From: JAENVU01 sp031430375
GTDB taxonomy: Bacteria; Actinomycetota; Acidimicrobiia; IMCC26256; JAENVU01
Assembly (NCBI GenBank): GCA_031430375.1
Contig: JANPBJ010000234.1
Coordinates: forward strand, 1 to 42,921
Direction: 5' to 3'
DNA length: 42,921 bases
Below, piece after piece: positions 1-10,148 of this stretch (its first letter is position 1; each line of letters starts with the position of its first letter). The notes under the pieces are model-generated. The model searched no databases. It saw only the letters and a list, made by a program, of their open reading frames with translations, and had not been told where the DNA came from. A program made the translations under genes and the position numbers.

Positions 1-371
1 CCTCGTGACTATGCCGCAGCCAACTTCGCGTCGCGCACCATGCGCTGGACGGGCGTGATCGTGGCCCTCTACCTGATCTTCCATCTGATGGACCTCACCT
101 GGGGCAACGCGAATCCGAAGTTCGTCCGTGGTGACACCTACCAGAACGTGATCCACAGTTTCCAGCGCGTGCCGGTGGCAATCGTCTACATCCTCGCCAA
201 CCTCGCCTTGGCGTTCCACATCTTCCATGGCGCGTGGTCGATGTTCCAAAGCCTCGGGCTCAATAACCCGAAGTGGAACCGCGCCCGCCGCACGTTCGCG
301 ATTGGCTTCGCCACGATCGTCGGCCTGGCCAACATCAGCTTTCCCCTCATGATCGTCACGGGAGTGGTCAA

Positions 372-375
<4 letters not shown>
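1..375 (+). CDS. sdhC: Succinate dehydrogenase cytochrome b subunit, 3' part (5' end outside window)
   Basis: The reading frame is open from base 1 and ends in TGA at 373-375, giving 124 residues of a membrane protein whose start lies upstream. It anchors the succinate dehydrogenase catalytic subunits in the membrane and passes electrons to quinone. Hydrophobic helices lie around residues 17-31, 56-74 and 102-120, with histidines in helical stretches (LIFHL, AFHIFHGAW) that suit haem b ligation. The layout matches the single-polypeptide b558-type SdhC family. The stop overlaps the sdhA GTG start (GTGA), so the two are translationally coupled. Identity is firm because sdhA and sdhB follow directly. 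Confidence 0.9.
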
Positions 376-2303
<1,928 letters not shown>

Positions 2304-2316
2304 GGAGGACGAGACC

Positions 2317-3081
2317 ATGGATCTGACCCTGCGAGTGTGGCGCCAAGCTGGACCCGATGCCCCCGGCAAGTTCGAGACGTACGCGATGCCGGGAGTGAGT
2401 GAGGACATGTCGTTCCTCGAACTCTTCGATGTCCTCAACGAGCAACTCAACGCGGACGGCCAAGAGCCAATCGCGTTCGACCATGACTGCCGCGAAGGAA
2501 TCTGTGGTTCGTGCGCCATGATGATCGACGGACGCGCGCACGGGCCCGAGAAGGGCACCGCCACTTGCCAACTCCATCTGCGCAAGCTGGCGAATGGTTC
2601 GGTCATCACCGTCGAGCCTTGGCGCGCCGCTGGCTTCCCTATTATCAAAGACCTCGCCGTTGACCGCGCCGCGTTCGATCGCATCGTGGAGTCAGGCGGC
2701 TACATCACTGCTCCCACCGGTGCGGCGCGTGACGCGAACGAGATTCTTGTTCCGAAGGAAGCATCCGACGCGGCGATGGATGCTGCCGCATGCATCGGCT
2801 GTGGTGCGTGTGTGGCTGCGTGTCCCAACAGCGCAGCGCAGCTCTTCACTGCCGCGAAGTACTCGCACCTTTCGTTGCTTCCCCAAGGCCAGCCCGAGCG
2901 CTACACAAGGGTCGTGGCGATGGTGGAGGAGATGGAGAAGTTCTTCGGCTCGTGCACCAATCACGGCGAGTGCGAGCAGGCGTGTCCGAAGGAGATTTCC
3001 ATCGACTTCATCGCGCTCTTGAACCGTGACTTCGTCAAGGCCCAGTTCAAGAACACGCGCCTCAGCGGCCAGCGCGCCTGA
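2317..3081 (+). CDS. sdhB: Succinate dehydrogenase iron-sulfur subunit
   Basis: This 254-residue electron-transfer subunit carries electrons from SdhA to the membrane anchor. An N-terminal ferredoxin domain holds the 2Fe-2S ligands Cys58, Cys63, Cys66 and Cys84 (CREGICGSC). The C-terminal domain holds CIGCGACVAACP (Cys159, 162, 165, 169) and CTNHGECEQACP (Cys213, 219, 223) for the 4Fe-4S and 3Fe-4S clusters. The ATG at 2317 follows a strong AGGGAGG site at 2302-2308 and is 13 bases past the sdhA stop. It is the last gene of the operon and converges with the minus-strand MauA-like gene 25 bases further on. No clear terminator hairpin is visible between them. Confidence 0.97.
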   Translation: MDLTLRVWRQAGPDAPGKFETYAMPGVSEDMSFLELFDVLNEQLNADGQEPIAFDHDCREGICGSCAMMIDGRAHGPEKGTATCQLHLRKLANGSVITVEPWRAAGFPIIKDLAVDRAAFDRIVESGGYITAPTGAARDANEILVPKEASDAAMDAAACIGCGACVAACPNSAAQLFTAAKYSHLSLLPQGQPERYTRVVAMVEEMEKFFGSCTNHGECEQACPKEISIDFIALLNRDFVKAQFKNTRLSGQRA

Positions 3082-3106
3082 CGCCGCCGCCACCGCCCAC
3101 CCGGGT

Positions 3107-4027
3107 CTACAGCTCGGAGATGGGAACGATCTTGCCGCCGGGCCAATAGGGATTCCCCCGAGCCCGCGCCGCACCGTTCAATGGGTGCAGCGCCCCGTCA
3201 AGGTCCATGACGTAGCCCTTACCCTTGTTCCAGTCGGTCACCACGATTCGCCGGGCCACATCCTGGCCCGGCCAATACCCGGTACCGCGCGTGGCCGGCG
3301 CGTTGGGGCCGAAGGGGTGCACACCACCCCACCGATCGAGGGTGTACCCACTCGACGGATCCAGCGGGTTGAGGGTTACATCCACTGCCATTCCGTGCTC
3401 CACATCGTCCTCCGTTCCGAGTGCCGGTTGCAGGCACGGTTTGTTGTGATTCGCGGTCGAGTTATCCACGGCGATCGTCGGCGCGCACGCGCTCACCACG
3501 AGCACCGCAGGATCGCATGACACGACGCGGCAGGCGATCCGCCCCACCGTCGCGACCTCCTGATGGCACTGCCCATAACGGAACGCAGTGCAACCAGCTT
3601 TGCGATTGTTGCAGTCGCCGTTGGCACAACCGCAGCCCCAAGGCGCGTTGGAACAATCGTCCGAACAGATTCTTCCGCTGCCGCAGCGACACGTTGCGTT
3701 GCAGTCGATGTAGTACCGGGACCCGTTGCAGAACTGAGACCCGTCGGCCTTCCACCACCCCGCCGCGATGGTTCCGGTGGGGCAACTGTTGGAGCCGGTG
3801 ATCGTGCAACAGAACTCGGTGTACCCGTCGCAACACAGTGAACCGCACGCGCACGACCTACCGCTGCAATTGCAGATGGCTGCGTAGGCGCTGCCAGGCC
3901 GCAGCATGAAGTCGGCCGGGGCGACGGCGAGCGCGGTTCCGATCAGCGCACTTCGTTGCAGGAAGCTGCGGCGGTTCGGATTCCGGCCCAGCCAGCGCGC
4001 CGCTCGATCAGCGAGCCGCTCGGTCAT
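3107..4027 (-). CDS. Tat-exported cysteine-rich protein resembling methylamine dehydrogenase light chain, with C-terminal repeats
   Basis: The protein has 306 residues. A twin-arginine signal (RRSFLQ, Arg19-Arg20, then a hydrophobic run ending AYA near residue 49) predicts folded export. Residues 50-181 hold 23 cysteines. The stretch CPTGTIAAGWWK (82-93) followed by FCNG...YYIDC resembles the tryptophan-bearing part of the MauA light chain. A second conserved MauA tryptophan is not obvious; Trp130 is the nearest candidate, so a tryptophan tryptophylquinone cofactor is unproven. Residues about 227-303 hold two repeats of the form GYxxDxxGxxHPF...YWPG, as in the secreted protein at 27617-29302. 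The ATG at 4027 overlaps the stop of the MauE-like gene (ATGA). The frame is open upstream but that part is antisense-like. Catalytic role unknown. Confidence 0.75.
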   Translation of the reverse strand: MTERLADRAARWLGRNPNRRSFLQRSALIGTALAVAPADFMLRPGSAYAAICNCSGRSCACGSLCCDGYTEFCCTITGSNSCPTGTIAAGWWKADGSQFCNGSRYYIDCNATCRCGSGRICSDDCSNAPWGCGCANGDCNNRKAGCTAFRYGQCHQEVATVGRIACRVVSCDPAVLVVSACAPTIAVDNSTANHNKPCLQPALGTEDDVEHGMAVDVTLNPLDPSSGYTLDRWGGVHPFGPNAPATRGTGYWPGQDVARRIVVTDWNKGKGYVMDLDGALHPLNGAARARGNPYWPGGKIVPISEL

Positions 4028-4557
4028 CGACCATCCTCTCGCGAGCGCGGGATGCGAACCATGGTCGGCAGGATCGTGAGTGCGGTGAAGGCCGCGTAGG
4101 CGCCCACCGCGCCAAGCACCAGGAACGGGATCCCCGCGAGCGGTTGGTGGGTCAGCACGGTCACAATCCCCCGGCCGCCTCCTGCCGCAACACCAGCCGA
4201 AGCGATGACCGCTCCCACGTTCACGAGTAGGTGAAGCCCGCTCGGTGGCGTATCTACTTTCCCGAAGCACCCGCACGACCCGATCGGCAAGTGCCGCAAC
4301 ATCGCGATCGCGACGAAACCCGTGAAGCCCAGATACGACGCGGCAACCAGGAGCGCCAGAGCGGGATCGCCCGTCAATGCGGCTGCGAACGCGAGCGCAG
4401 CCTCGACACCGCCCAAGGTGCGAACCGCGCCGTTTGGCAACCGGAGACCAATGCCGCGAAGCGCACCCACCGTCATCGTCGGATCGACCGCCTTCGCCAA
4501 GCCCGCCGCGCCCAAGAGCAGGCACGCGATGAAGAAGGGTCCAAACCACGCATCCAT
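4024..4557 (-). CDS. MauE/DoxX-family membrane protein
   Basis: This is a 177-residue protein with about four hydrophobic helices. The loop motif CGCFG followed by a proline and a hydrophobic helix is the hallmark of the MauE-like branch of the DoxX family. MauE is known to be needed, with the thioredoxin MauD, for maturation of the disulfide-rich methylamine dehydrogenase light chain. Here it is directly upstream of, and overlaps by four bases, the MauA-like cysteine-rich gene, and a MauD-like thioredoxin lies in the same operon. The inferred job is passing oxidising equivalents across the membrane to form disulfides in that exported protein. Confidence 0.8.
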   Translation of the reverse strand: MDAWFGPFFIACLLLGAAGLAKAVDPTMTVGALRGIGLRLPNGAVRTLGGVEAALAFAAALTGDPALALLVAASYLGFTGFVAIAMLRHLPIGSCGCFGKVDTPPSGLHLLVNVGAVIASAGVAAGGGRGIVTVLTHQPLAGIPFLVLGAVGAYAAFTALTILPTMVRIPRSREDGR

Positions 4558-4567
4558 AACCGGAACC

Positions 4568-5071
4568 CTATTTCAACGGAATTGCTTCGAGTTGCACGGT
4601 CGCGAGGACCCCATTGACCAGCGGGATCAGGCGCGCCCGCCGCTCGTGGGAGCCCAGCACGACGTAGAGACAGAACGCACGGCCGGAATCTTGGAAGAAC
4701 GCTTGGTGGGCACTCTGTCCGGAGATGGCGCGGCGCAGAGATGAGGGGTCGAAATCGCGGTTCGTCAGAACACGAGGCACACCAGCCGATCGAAAGAGTG
4801 CCGTCTCCGCGGAGGCGGGAACGTGTTCGAACAGCACGATGAACACATCCCGGTCCCCCATGAGTTCGACGGCACCGCTCCCGAAGTCACCTCGGTCTGC
4901 TGGCAGCCCGAAGTTGGCGAGATGGACCACGGGACGCGACTGCAACGGCGGTAGCCGTGTCCCGCTCGCAGTAAATACGGTCTCGGGGACGCCGTCGCGC
5001 CGAACCGAAATCCGGGCGTCCCAGCCGCCAGGCGGTATTACCGCAATACCGTGCGCGCGGAGTTCAGCCAT
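4568..5071 (-). CDS. Conserved hypothetical protein of the MauA-like operon
   Basis: The 167-residue protein matches no family I recognise. It has no signal peptide or strong membrane segment. It reads as an alternating beta/alpha protein with segments such as PVVHLANFGLP and DVFIVLFEHVP. Its ATG shares one base with the stop of the upstream membrane-protein gene (TGATG at 5073-5069), and 10 bases separate it from the MauE-like gene. This tight packing implies it works with the MauD/MauE/MauA-like set, perhaps in maturation. No cysteines appear in a CxxC arrangement, so it is unlikely to be another thioredoxin. Confidence 0.7.
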   Translation of the reverse strand: MAELRAHGIAVIPPGGWDARISVRRDGVPETVFTASGTRLPPLQSRPVVHLANFGLPADRGDFGSGAVELMGDRDVFIVLFEHVPASAETALFRSAGVPRVLTNRDFDPSSLRRAISGQSAHQAFFQDSGRAFCLYVVLGSHERRARLIPLVNGVLATVQLEAIPLK

Positions 5072-5673
5072 CAGTTGCCGCCGGCGATTGCCACCGCGAC
5101 CACAACCGCCGCGGCTGCCGCGGCGCCCTCCACCAGTGCCGTCACGACCCGAAACCTACCGGCCCATGCATGAATCGTCAGGACCCGGTCCCGCAACGCC
5201 AACGGGGTTCGGATCCGAGATCCCGCCGCCACTGGGAGCGCGCGAGCCAATCCAAAGACGGCGCCGATGGCCGCGCCGGCCACAGGGTCTCCGGATAATC
5301 CGGCACCCAACCACGTGAGATACACCGCCGCGGTCGTCACGATCGTGACGACGCCGAGTCCGAGCTGAAAACCAAAGGCGGCGCCATATACCCATCCCCG
5401 ATAGACCGAGAGCCAATCTTCGTTGACCTGTCGGTGCCAGCTCGGCACTCGGTGGCCCGAGGCTTCGATGCCCGCGGCTCCGAGCGCGACCACCCCAAGC
5501 CCGATCACACGGGCGAGCGCAGCTCCTCCGTCGAAGATGAGGCTCCCCAACTCACCCAAGAGAAGGCCGAAGCTCGCCGCACCCAGAACCGAACCGACCA
5601 CGTAGGCCGTCAAGGTGACCGCGTACCGCTGCCCTCGTGCCCGCTCCCCGAGCGGGTGGATGCTCGCGAGCAT
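5071..5673 (-). CDS. Multi-pass membrane protein of unknown function
   Basis: This 200-residue protein has about five hydrophobic segments (near residues 19-42, 54-70, 92-118, 128-147 and 175-198). A loop contains a polar aromatic stretch, WHRQVNEDWLSVYRGWVYG. Its ATG at 5673 follows GAGGTGA on the minus strand at a normal distance. Its stop shares a base with the start of the next gene. The place in the operon between the MauD-like thioredoxin and the MauE-like protein suggests a part in redox export or maturation, but no active-site motif is visible and no specific function can be given. Confidence 0.75.
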   Translation of the reverse strand: MLASIHPLGERARGQRYAVTLTAYVVGSVLGAASFGLLLGELGSLIFDGGAALARVIGLGVVALGAAGIEASGHRVPSWHRQVNEDWLSVYRGWVYGAAFGFQLGLGVVTIVTTAAVYLTWLGAGLSGDPVAGAAIGAVFGLARALPVAAGSRIRTPLALRDRVLTIHAWAGRFRVVTALVEGAAAAAAVVVAVAIAGGN

Positions 5674-5682
5674 CGACTCACC

Positions 5683-5775
5683 TCAGGGCGACCACGTGGA
5701 CCGCAACCCGGCGATGACCGCGATCGCGAGGGAGGCTGCGGTAATCACCATCATCGCCGCCGTACCAATGACCAA
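5683..5775 (-). CDS. Candidate very short single-helix membrane peptide
   Basis: Between the MauD-like gene and the membrane protein lies a short open frame ending in TGA at 5685-5683. A TTG start at 5775 would give 30 residues; the ATG pair at 5754 and 5751 would give 23. Nearly all of it is one hydrophobic helix (MMVITAASLAIAVIAGLRSTW). The TTG start would overlap the upstream gene's stop region closely. It may be a real small membrane component or merely linker sequence carrying the next gene's ribosome site. Start and reality are both uncertain. Confidence 0.35.
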   Translation of the reverse strand: MVIGTAAMMVITAASLAIAVIAGLRSTWSP

Positions 5776-5782
5776 CCCCTGA

Positions 5783-6565
5783 TCACGAGCGTTCGGATTC
5801 GGCCTCGTCGGGACTGCCCGTCGCCGGATAGAGCCGGGCATCACCCGGTGCGATCCCCGCCGCGGTGAGAGCATCATCGGCGCGAGCTTCACGATCGCGA
5901 TCCACGAGGTGCCGGCGCGCCGCTCGGCTCTTGCGCCCAGCGGCGCGGCGACGGCTCGCGATCAGCGCGCCCTCATCCACTGACTCGGCGACCATCTCGC
6001 AGACACGGTCCCAGCTCGTGGCGGTGCCTTCGCCAACAACCGAGCCACCGACACCATCCACGAACACAAAGTAGGGAGATCCCTCTACCTCGTAGGCCTC
6101 CCACGCGGAGGTCGACATCACCACCAGCGCGTCGTTCGGGACCAATCGAAGCAGCGCGCTCACGCTCTCGTCCTCCGGACTCATCGTCACCACCACGAGC
6201 CGAGCGTCGCCGGGAACTTCAAGTTTCGGATCCGCGAACGCTTCCCAGAACTCTCGACACGTGAGGCAACCGCTCGACAAGAAAGCAAGCAGCGTGGGCG
6301 TCGGTGCACCGAGAATCCCTACGGCAATCGCGTCGCCCCCCAGGGTGACCCCGGCGACGTCGCTCGCGTCGGGGCTGGGGCCGGTCGGGGGCCGGCTCGG
6401 CGCCAACCCCGACCGACCGCGCGGCTCGAGATCCGCCTCCCCGTCGCGACCCAGACCCGCCTCATGCAAGGTCGCCAAGATCTCGGCGTGGCTCCGAAGG
6501 AGTCCGGCCACCAGCACCACGAGGAGCGCAACCACCACCGCCAAGATCACTACTAACGCTGTCAT
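5783..6565 (-). CDS. MauD-like membrane-anchored thioredoxin-fold protein
   Basis: The protein has 260 residues. Residues 3-22 form an N-terminal membrane anchor, followed by a proline-rich linker (about 50-70) and a thioredoxin-fold domain with the active-site pair Cys100-Leu-Thr-Cys103 (SSGCLTCREFW). A cis-proline-type motif, GSPYFVFVDG, follows later. This anchor plus thioredoxin layout matches MauD, which helps form disulfides in methylamine dehydrogenase light chain. The C-terminal 60 residues are arginine- and acid-rich and look disordered. ATG at 6565 shares a base with the stop of the fused transsulfuration gene (TGATG); a GTG at 6568 is an alternative. It probably acts outside the membrane on the MauA-like product of the operon. 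Confidence 0.8.
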   Translation of the reverse strand: MTALVVILAVVVALLVVLVAGLLRSHAEILATLHEAGLGRDGEADLEPRGRSGLAPSRPPTGPSPDASDVAGVTLGGDAIAVGILGAPTPTLLAFLSSGCLTCREFWEAFADPKLEVPGDARLVVVTMSPEDESVSALLRLVPNDALVVMSTSAWEAYEVEGSPYFVFVDGVGGSVVGEGTATSWDRVCEMVAESVDEGALIASRRRAAGRKSRAARRHLVDRDREARADDALTAAGIAPGDARLYPATGSPDEAESERS

Positions 6566-9135
6566 CACCGTCGAGGGTAGACGGGCACCTCTCCCAGAGC
6601 CTGGTGGAGGTCCGCCAGAAGGTCGGCAACCGATTCGAGCCCAACCGAGAGTCTGAGCAATGCAGGGTCGACTTCCAGCGGTGATCCGGCCGCGGCGGCG
6701 TGGGTCATCCGGCCGGGATGCTCGATCAACGACTCGACTGCGCCGAGTGACTCGGCCAACGTAAAGAGCTGGGTCGACGCCGCAATCTCGAGTGCGGCGT
6801 CTTCGCCACCGGCGGCGATGAAGCTCACCATCCCACCAAAACCGCGCATCTGACGCTGCGCCACCTCATTGCCGTGATGCGACGCGAGGCCTGGATACAA
6901 CACTTGGTCAACGGCCGAGTGATCGTCGAGCATCATCGCGATCGCGGCCGCGTTCTCGCAGTGCCGATCCATGCGCACTGCGAGGGTCTTGATGCCGCGC
7001 AACACGAGGTAGCAATCGAACGGGCCCGGCACCGCACCGGTGGCGTTCTGAAGAAATGCGAGCCGTTCACCGAGCGCCAAGTCCCGCACTGCCGCGAACC
7101 CGCCGACAGTGTCGGAATGGCCACCGAGGTACTTGGTCGTGGAATGCACCACCACGTCTGCGCCCATTGCGAGTGGCAGTTGCAGGTACGGGGTCGCGAA
7201 CGTGTTGTCGACCACGACCAGCACCCCATGCGCGTGGGCGACCGCGCAGACCGCGGCAATGTCGACAATTCCCAACGCAGGATTCGTGGGAGTTTCGATC
7301 CAGACCACTCGCGTGGACGGAGTGAACGCAGCCGCAAGCAGTTCCGGTTGGGTGAGATCCGCGGCGGACCATGTGACCCCGGTGTCGGAATACACGCGGG
7401 ATACGAGTCGAAACGTTCCTCCGTACGCGTCGAGGGGAAGCACCACGTGGTCGCCTGGGCCGACGAGCGCACGCAACACTGCATCCTCGGCCGCCATCCC
7501 ACTTGCGAATGCCAGACCCCGAGACGCTCCCTCCAGGGACGCGAGGCACTCCTCCAATGCGGCACGCGTCGGGTTGCCCGTCCTTCCGTATTCAAAGCCT
7601 GCGTGCTTCCCCACAGCGTCTTGGGCAAAGGTCGTCGCAAGACTGATCGGGGTCACCACCGCGCCGGTGCTGGGATCCGCCGGCTGACCCGCGTGAATCG
7701 CGCGGGTCTCGAATCCGGGCGGGGATCCTGCGTCACCTGCCATCACGCCACCCCTTTTGGCCGCGAGGTAGCCGAGCACATCGCTGCGACTGAGCAGGCC
7801 GACGGGATGGCCACCGTCGAGCACCAGCAGCGTCGACGAACCGTCGAGTTGTTCCACCAACTTGGCGACCGGTTCACCGATCCCGATCATCGGCATTGCG
7901 GGACGCATGATCTCGCGCACCGGCCGGTCGAGGGCCGCGGCGTCACGGAAGGTGAGGTCCATGAGCGAGAGCTCGTCGAGCATGCCGCTCACCTCTTTGG
8001 CTGCGAGGGGAGCCTCTTTGCTCACCGATACCACCACCTGCGATACGCCAAGGTCGTGCATCAACGCCCAGGCGTTTCGGGCCGGTTCGTCAGGAGTGAC
8101 CAACACGAGGTCGGGGATTCCGCCGGTCTTGGCCGCGAGCACATCACCCGCACAATCACCGGCACAGCGAATGAATCCGAAGTCCATCATCCAATCGTCG
8201 TTGTAGATCTTCGACAGGTAGCCGCGGCCCGAATCCGGGAGGAGCACGACCACCAGCGCCGTGGCATCGAGCCCCGCCCCCACGGTGAGCGCGGCGTGCA
8301 CAGCAGTTCCGCATGACCCACCGATCAGCAGCCCCTCTTCGCGCGTCACGCGACGCGCGGTCGCGAACGAGTCCGCGTCACTGACCATGACGGTGCGATC
8401 CACCAGGGACGGGTCATACGTCGTCGGCCAGAAGTCTTCGCCCACACCCTCGACGAGATACGGCCGACCGGTGCCGCCCGAGTACACCGACCCCTCCGGG
8501 TCGGCACCGATGATCTGGATTTCCGGGTTCATGCGCTTGAGATAACGGGCAATCCCGGTGATCGTGCCGCCGGTCCCCACGCCCGCCACGAAATGTGTGA
8601 TGCGGCCGGCGGTCTGGTCCCAGATCTCCGGTCCCGTCGAGCGCTCGTGCTCGGCCGGATTATTCGGGTTCGAGTACTGATCCGGCCGGAACGCGTTCGG
8701 GGTCTCGCGGGTGAGGCGGTCGGCAACGGAGTAGTAGGAGTCGGGATGGTCGGGCGGTACCGCGGTGGGACACACCACCACTTCGGCGCCGTAGGCCCGC
8801 AACAACGCGACCTTCTCGGTGCTCATCTTGTCGGACATGACGAAGATGCACTGATACCCGCGTTGCGCCGCCACGATCGCCAGTCCCACGCCGGTGTTGC
8901 CCGACGTTGGCTCAACAATCGTGCCACCGGGCTGGAGGAGCCCGTCACGTTCTGCGGCGTCGATCATCGCGACAGCAGGGCGGTCCTTCACGCTCCCGCC
9001 GGGGTTGAACATCTCAACCTTGGCTACGAGGTCGCACGCGAGGTCCCTCCCCACGCGTCCGAGCCGGACCATCGGCGTATCGCCGACCAGGTCCAGAAGT
9101 GAATCAGCGATCTCTGGCTGTTCTGCGTTCCTCAT
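6565..9135 (-). CDS. Fused cystathionine beta-synthase / cystathionine gamma-synthase-lyase
   Basis: One open frame of 856 residues joins two enzymes usually made separately. Residues 1-464 are cystathionine beta-synthase: GGSVKDRP with PLP-binding Lys50, SGNTG, the phosphate loop GTGGT, then a CBS domain pair starting near PVREIMRP. Residues 465-856 begin with their own Met (ATG 7743) and are a Cys/Met-metabolism PLP enzyme: EYGRTGNPTR and STTKYLGGHSD with PLP Lys668. Together they would convert homocysteine and serine to cysteine by reverse transsulfuration; a synthase role in the other direction is also possible for the second domain. The junction holds AAAAGGGG and an out-of-frame TGATG, so a one-base difference would split it into two coupled genes. 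The start at 9135 matches the family N-terminus; its ribosome site is weak. Confidence 0.9.
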   Translation of the reverse strand: MRNAEQPEIADSLLDLVGDTPMVRLGRVGRDLACDLVAKVEMFNPGGSVKDRPAVAMIDAAERDGLLQPGGTIVEPTSGNTGVGLAIVAAQRGYQCIFVMSDKMSTEKVALLRAYGAEVVVCPTAVPPDHPDSYYSVADRLTRETPNAFRPDQYSNPNNPAEHERSTGPEIWDQTAGRITHFVAGVGTGGTITGIARYLKRMNPEIQIIGADPEGSVYSGGTGRPYLVEGVGEDFWPTTYDPSLVDRTVMVSDADSFATARRVTREEGLLIGGSCGTAVHAALTVGAGLDATALVVVLLPDSGRGYLSKIYNDDWMMDFGFIRCAGDCAGDVLAAKTGGIPDLVLVTPDEPARNAWALMHDLGVSQVVVSVSKEAPLAAKEVSGMLDELSLMDLTFRDAAALDRPVREIMRPAMPMIGIGEPVAKLVEQLDGSSTLLVLDGGHPVGLLSRSDVLGYLAAKRGGVMAGDAGSPPGFETRAIHAGQPADPSTGAVVTPISLATTFAQDAVGKHAGFEYGRTGNPTRAALEECLASLEGASRGLAFASGMAAEDAVLRALVGPGDHVVLPLDAYGGTFRLVSRVYSDTGVTWSAADLTQPELLAAAFTPSTRVVWIETPTNPALGIVDIAAVCAVAHAHGVLVVVDNTFATPYLQLPLAMGADVVVHSTTKYLGGHSDTVGGFAAVRDLALGERLAFLQNATGAVPGPFDCYLVLRGIKTLAVRMDRHCENAAAIAMMLDDHSAVDQVLYPGLASHHGNEVAQRQMRGFGGMVSFIAAGGEDAALEIAASTQLFTLAESLGAVESLIEHPGRMTHAAAAGSPLEVDPALLRLSVGLESVADLLADLHQALGEVPVYPRR

Positions 9136-9190
9136 GGCGTTGACCGTATCGTTCGGGAACCGTTGGCCGACTGCGAACGTCGGAGTCCAC

Positions 9191-10108
9191 ATGCGAACGA
9201 TTCGAATCGGCACTGCATTCCTTGCCCTCGCTCTCACCACACTGGGTTGCGGTTCCTCGCGCTCGGGGACCACCCGCGTCGGGACCGCAACCACCTTCCC
9301 TACTGGCCCAACTGATGTGGTGATCCGCGTGGATACGCGTGGTGGGTACACGTCGGAGGACTACCAGCTCGCGATCGTGCCTGAGCTGACGGTGTACGGG
9401 GATGGTCGCGTGGTCGTGACCGGACCAGTCACCGAGCAATACCCACCCCACGCGTTGCCGAATCTGCGGACGGGTCAGATCGATCGATCGACGATCGCTG
9501 CGCTCGTCCGGCAGGCACGTTCCGATGGCATGTTCGAGAAGCTCGACTTCGGCGAACCTCAAATCACCGACAACCCGACGACGACGGTCACCGTCAACGA
9601 CGGCAAGTTGCACGTGCACCGCGTCTATGCACTGGGTGTCGAGAGCGAGCTCCACGACGAGGACGATCCCACCTCACCGGCCGCGCTCAAAGCCGCGCTC
9701 GGGCTGACCGACGCACAGACCCAGGCTCGCCGCCGGCTCCAGGATTTCGTGACGGCCGCGCAAAACTCGGCCACCCGCGCCGCGACCGAGCCGCTCACGG
9801 TGTCCGAAATCGCGATCTCCGTACGGCGGGCCACCCCGGTCGCGGCGGATGATCCGGTGGAACCCGGGCACGAGTCCTGGCCACTTTTGGACCTCGCCAC
9901 CATCGGCGATCCCATCGACCAAGGTCCCGGAGCCGACTCCGTCTACCGGTGTGCTGTGCTCACCGGCGCCAACGCCACCAAGGCGCTCGCGGCCGCGGCC
10001 ACGGCAACGTCCATTACCCGCTGGCAGTCCGGCGGCTCGGAGTACGTGATCGTCTGGCGACCGCTGCTCCCTGACGAGCACGCGTGTCCCGGACCCGGCA
10101 ACCGTTGA
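9191..10108 (+). CDS. Putative lipoprotein of unknown function
   Basis: This 305-residue protein starts with a short basic region, a hydrophobic stretch and a Cys near residue 20 in the context TTLGCGSS, a plausible lipobox although not a perfect one. It is probably lipid-anchored on the outer face of the membrane. The rest has no motif I can name; several segments read as beta strands (DVVIRVDTRGG, QLAIVPELTVYGDGRVVVTG). The ATG at 9191 is chosen because it puts the signal sequence at the N-terminus; the open frame extends upstream antisense to the transsulfuration gene. It is divergent from that gene with 55 bases between them. Confidence 0.75.
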   Translation: MRTIRIGTAFLALALTTLGCGSSRSGTTRVGTATTFPTGPTDVVIRVDTRGGYTSEDYQLAIVPELTVYGDGRVVVTGPVTEQYPPHALPNLRTGQIDRSTIAALVRQARSDGMFEKLDFGEPQITDNPTTTVTVNDGKLHVHRVYALGVESELHDEDDPTSPAALKAALGLTDAQTQARRRLQDFVTAAQNSATRAATEPLTVSEIAISVRRATPVAADDPVEPGHESWPLLDLATIGDPIDQGPGADSVYRCAVLTGANATKALAAAATATSITRWQSGGSEYVIVWRPLLPDEHACPGPGNR

Positions 10109-10136
10109 CGCACGACGCCGAGACCCGCCGCAGTCC

Positions 10137-10142
10137 TACAGT
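10137..10142 (+). promoter_or_regulatory. Candidate -10 box for a leaderless transcript of the VOC gene
   Basis: TACAGT fits the actinobacterial -10 pattern TANNNT and ends exactly six bases before the ATG at 10149, so transcription would start at or next to the start codon. No ribosome-binding site lies before this ATG, which is consistent. No convincing -35 is seen at the usual distance. Confidence 0.4.
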
Positions 10143-10148
10143 GCGCTC

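Noticed and set aside
273..371. Longer N-terminus for SdhA starting at 273
   Set aside because: These bases code for the end of SdhC in another frame, and GTG 372 has a proper ribosome site.
3082..3106. Bidirectional terminator between sdhB and the MauA-like gene
   Set aside because: The 25 bases hold no stem-loop of useful length and no T-run.
3107..4549. A single 480-residue reading frame including the MauA-like protein
   Set aside because: The part upstream of 4027 lies over the MauE-like gene in another frame and reads as arginine-rich noise; the Tat signal at 4027 and the ATGA overlap give a clear start.
6874..8316. 480-residue + strand frame opposite the transsulfuration gene
   Set aside because: Antisense shadow of a high-GC gene; His/Arg-rich with no domain, while the minus strand encodes clear PLP enzymes.
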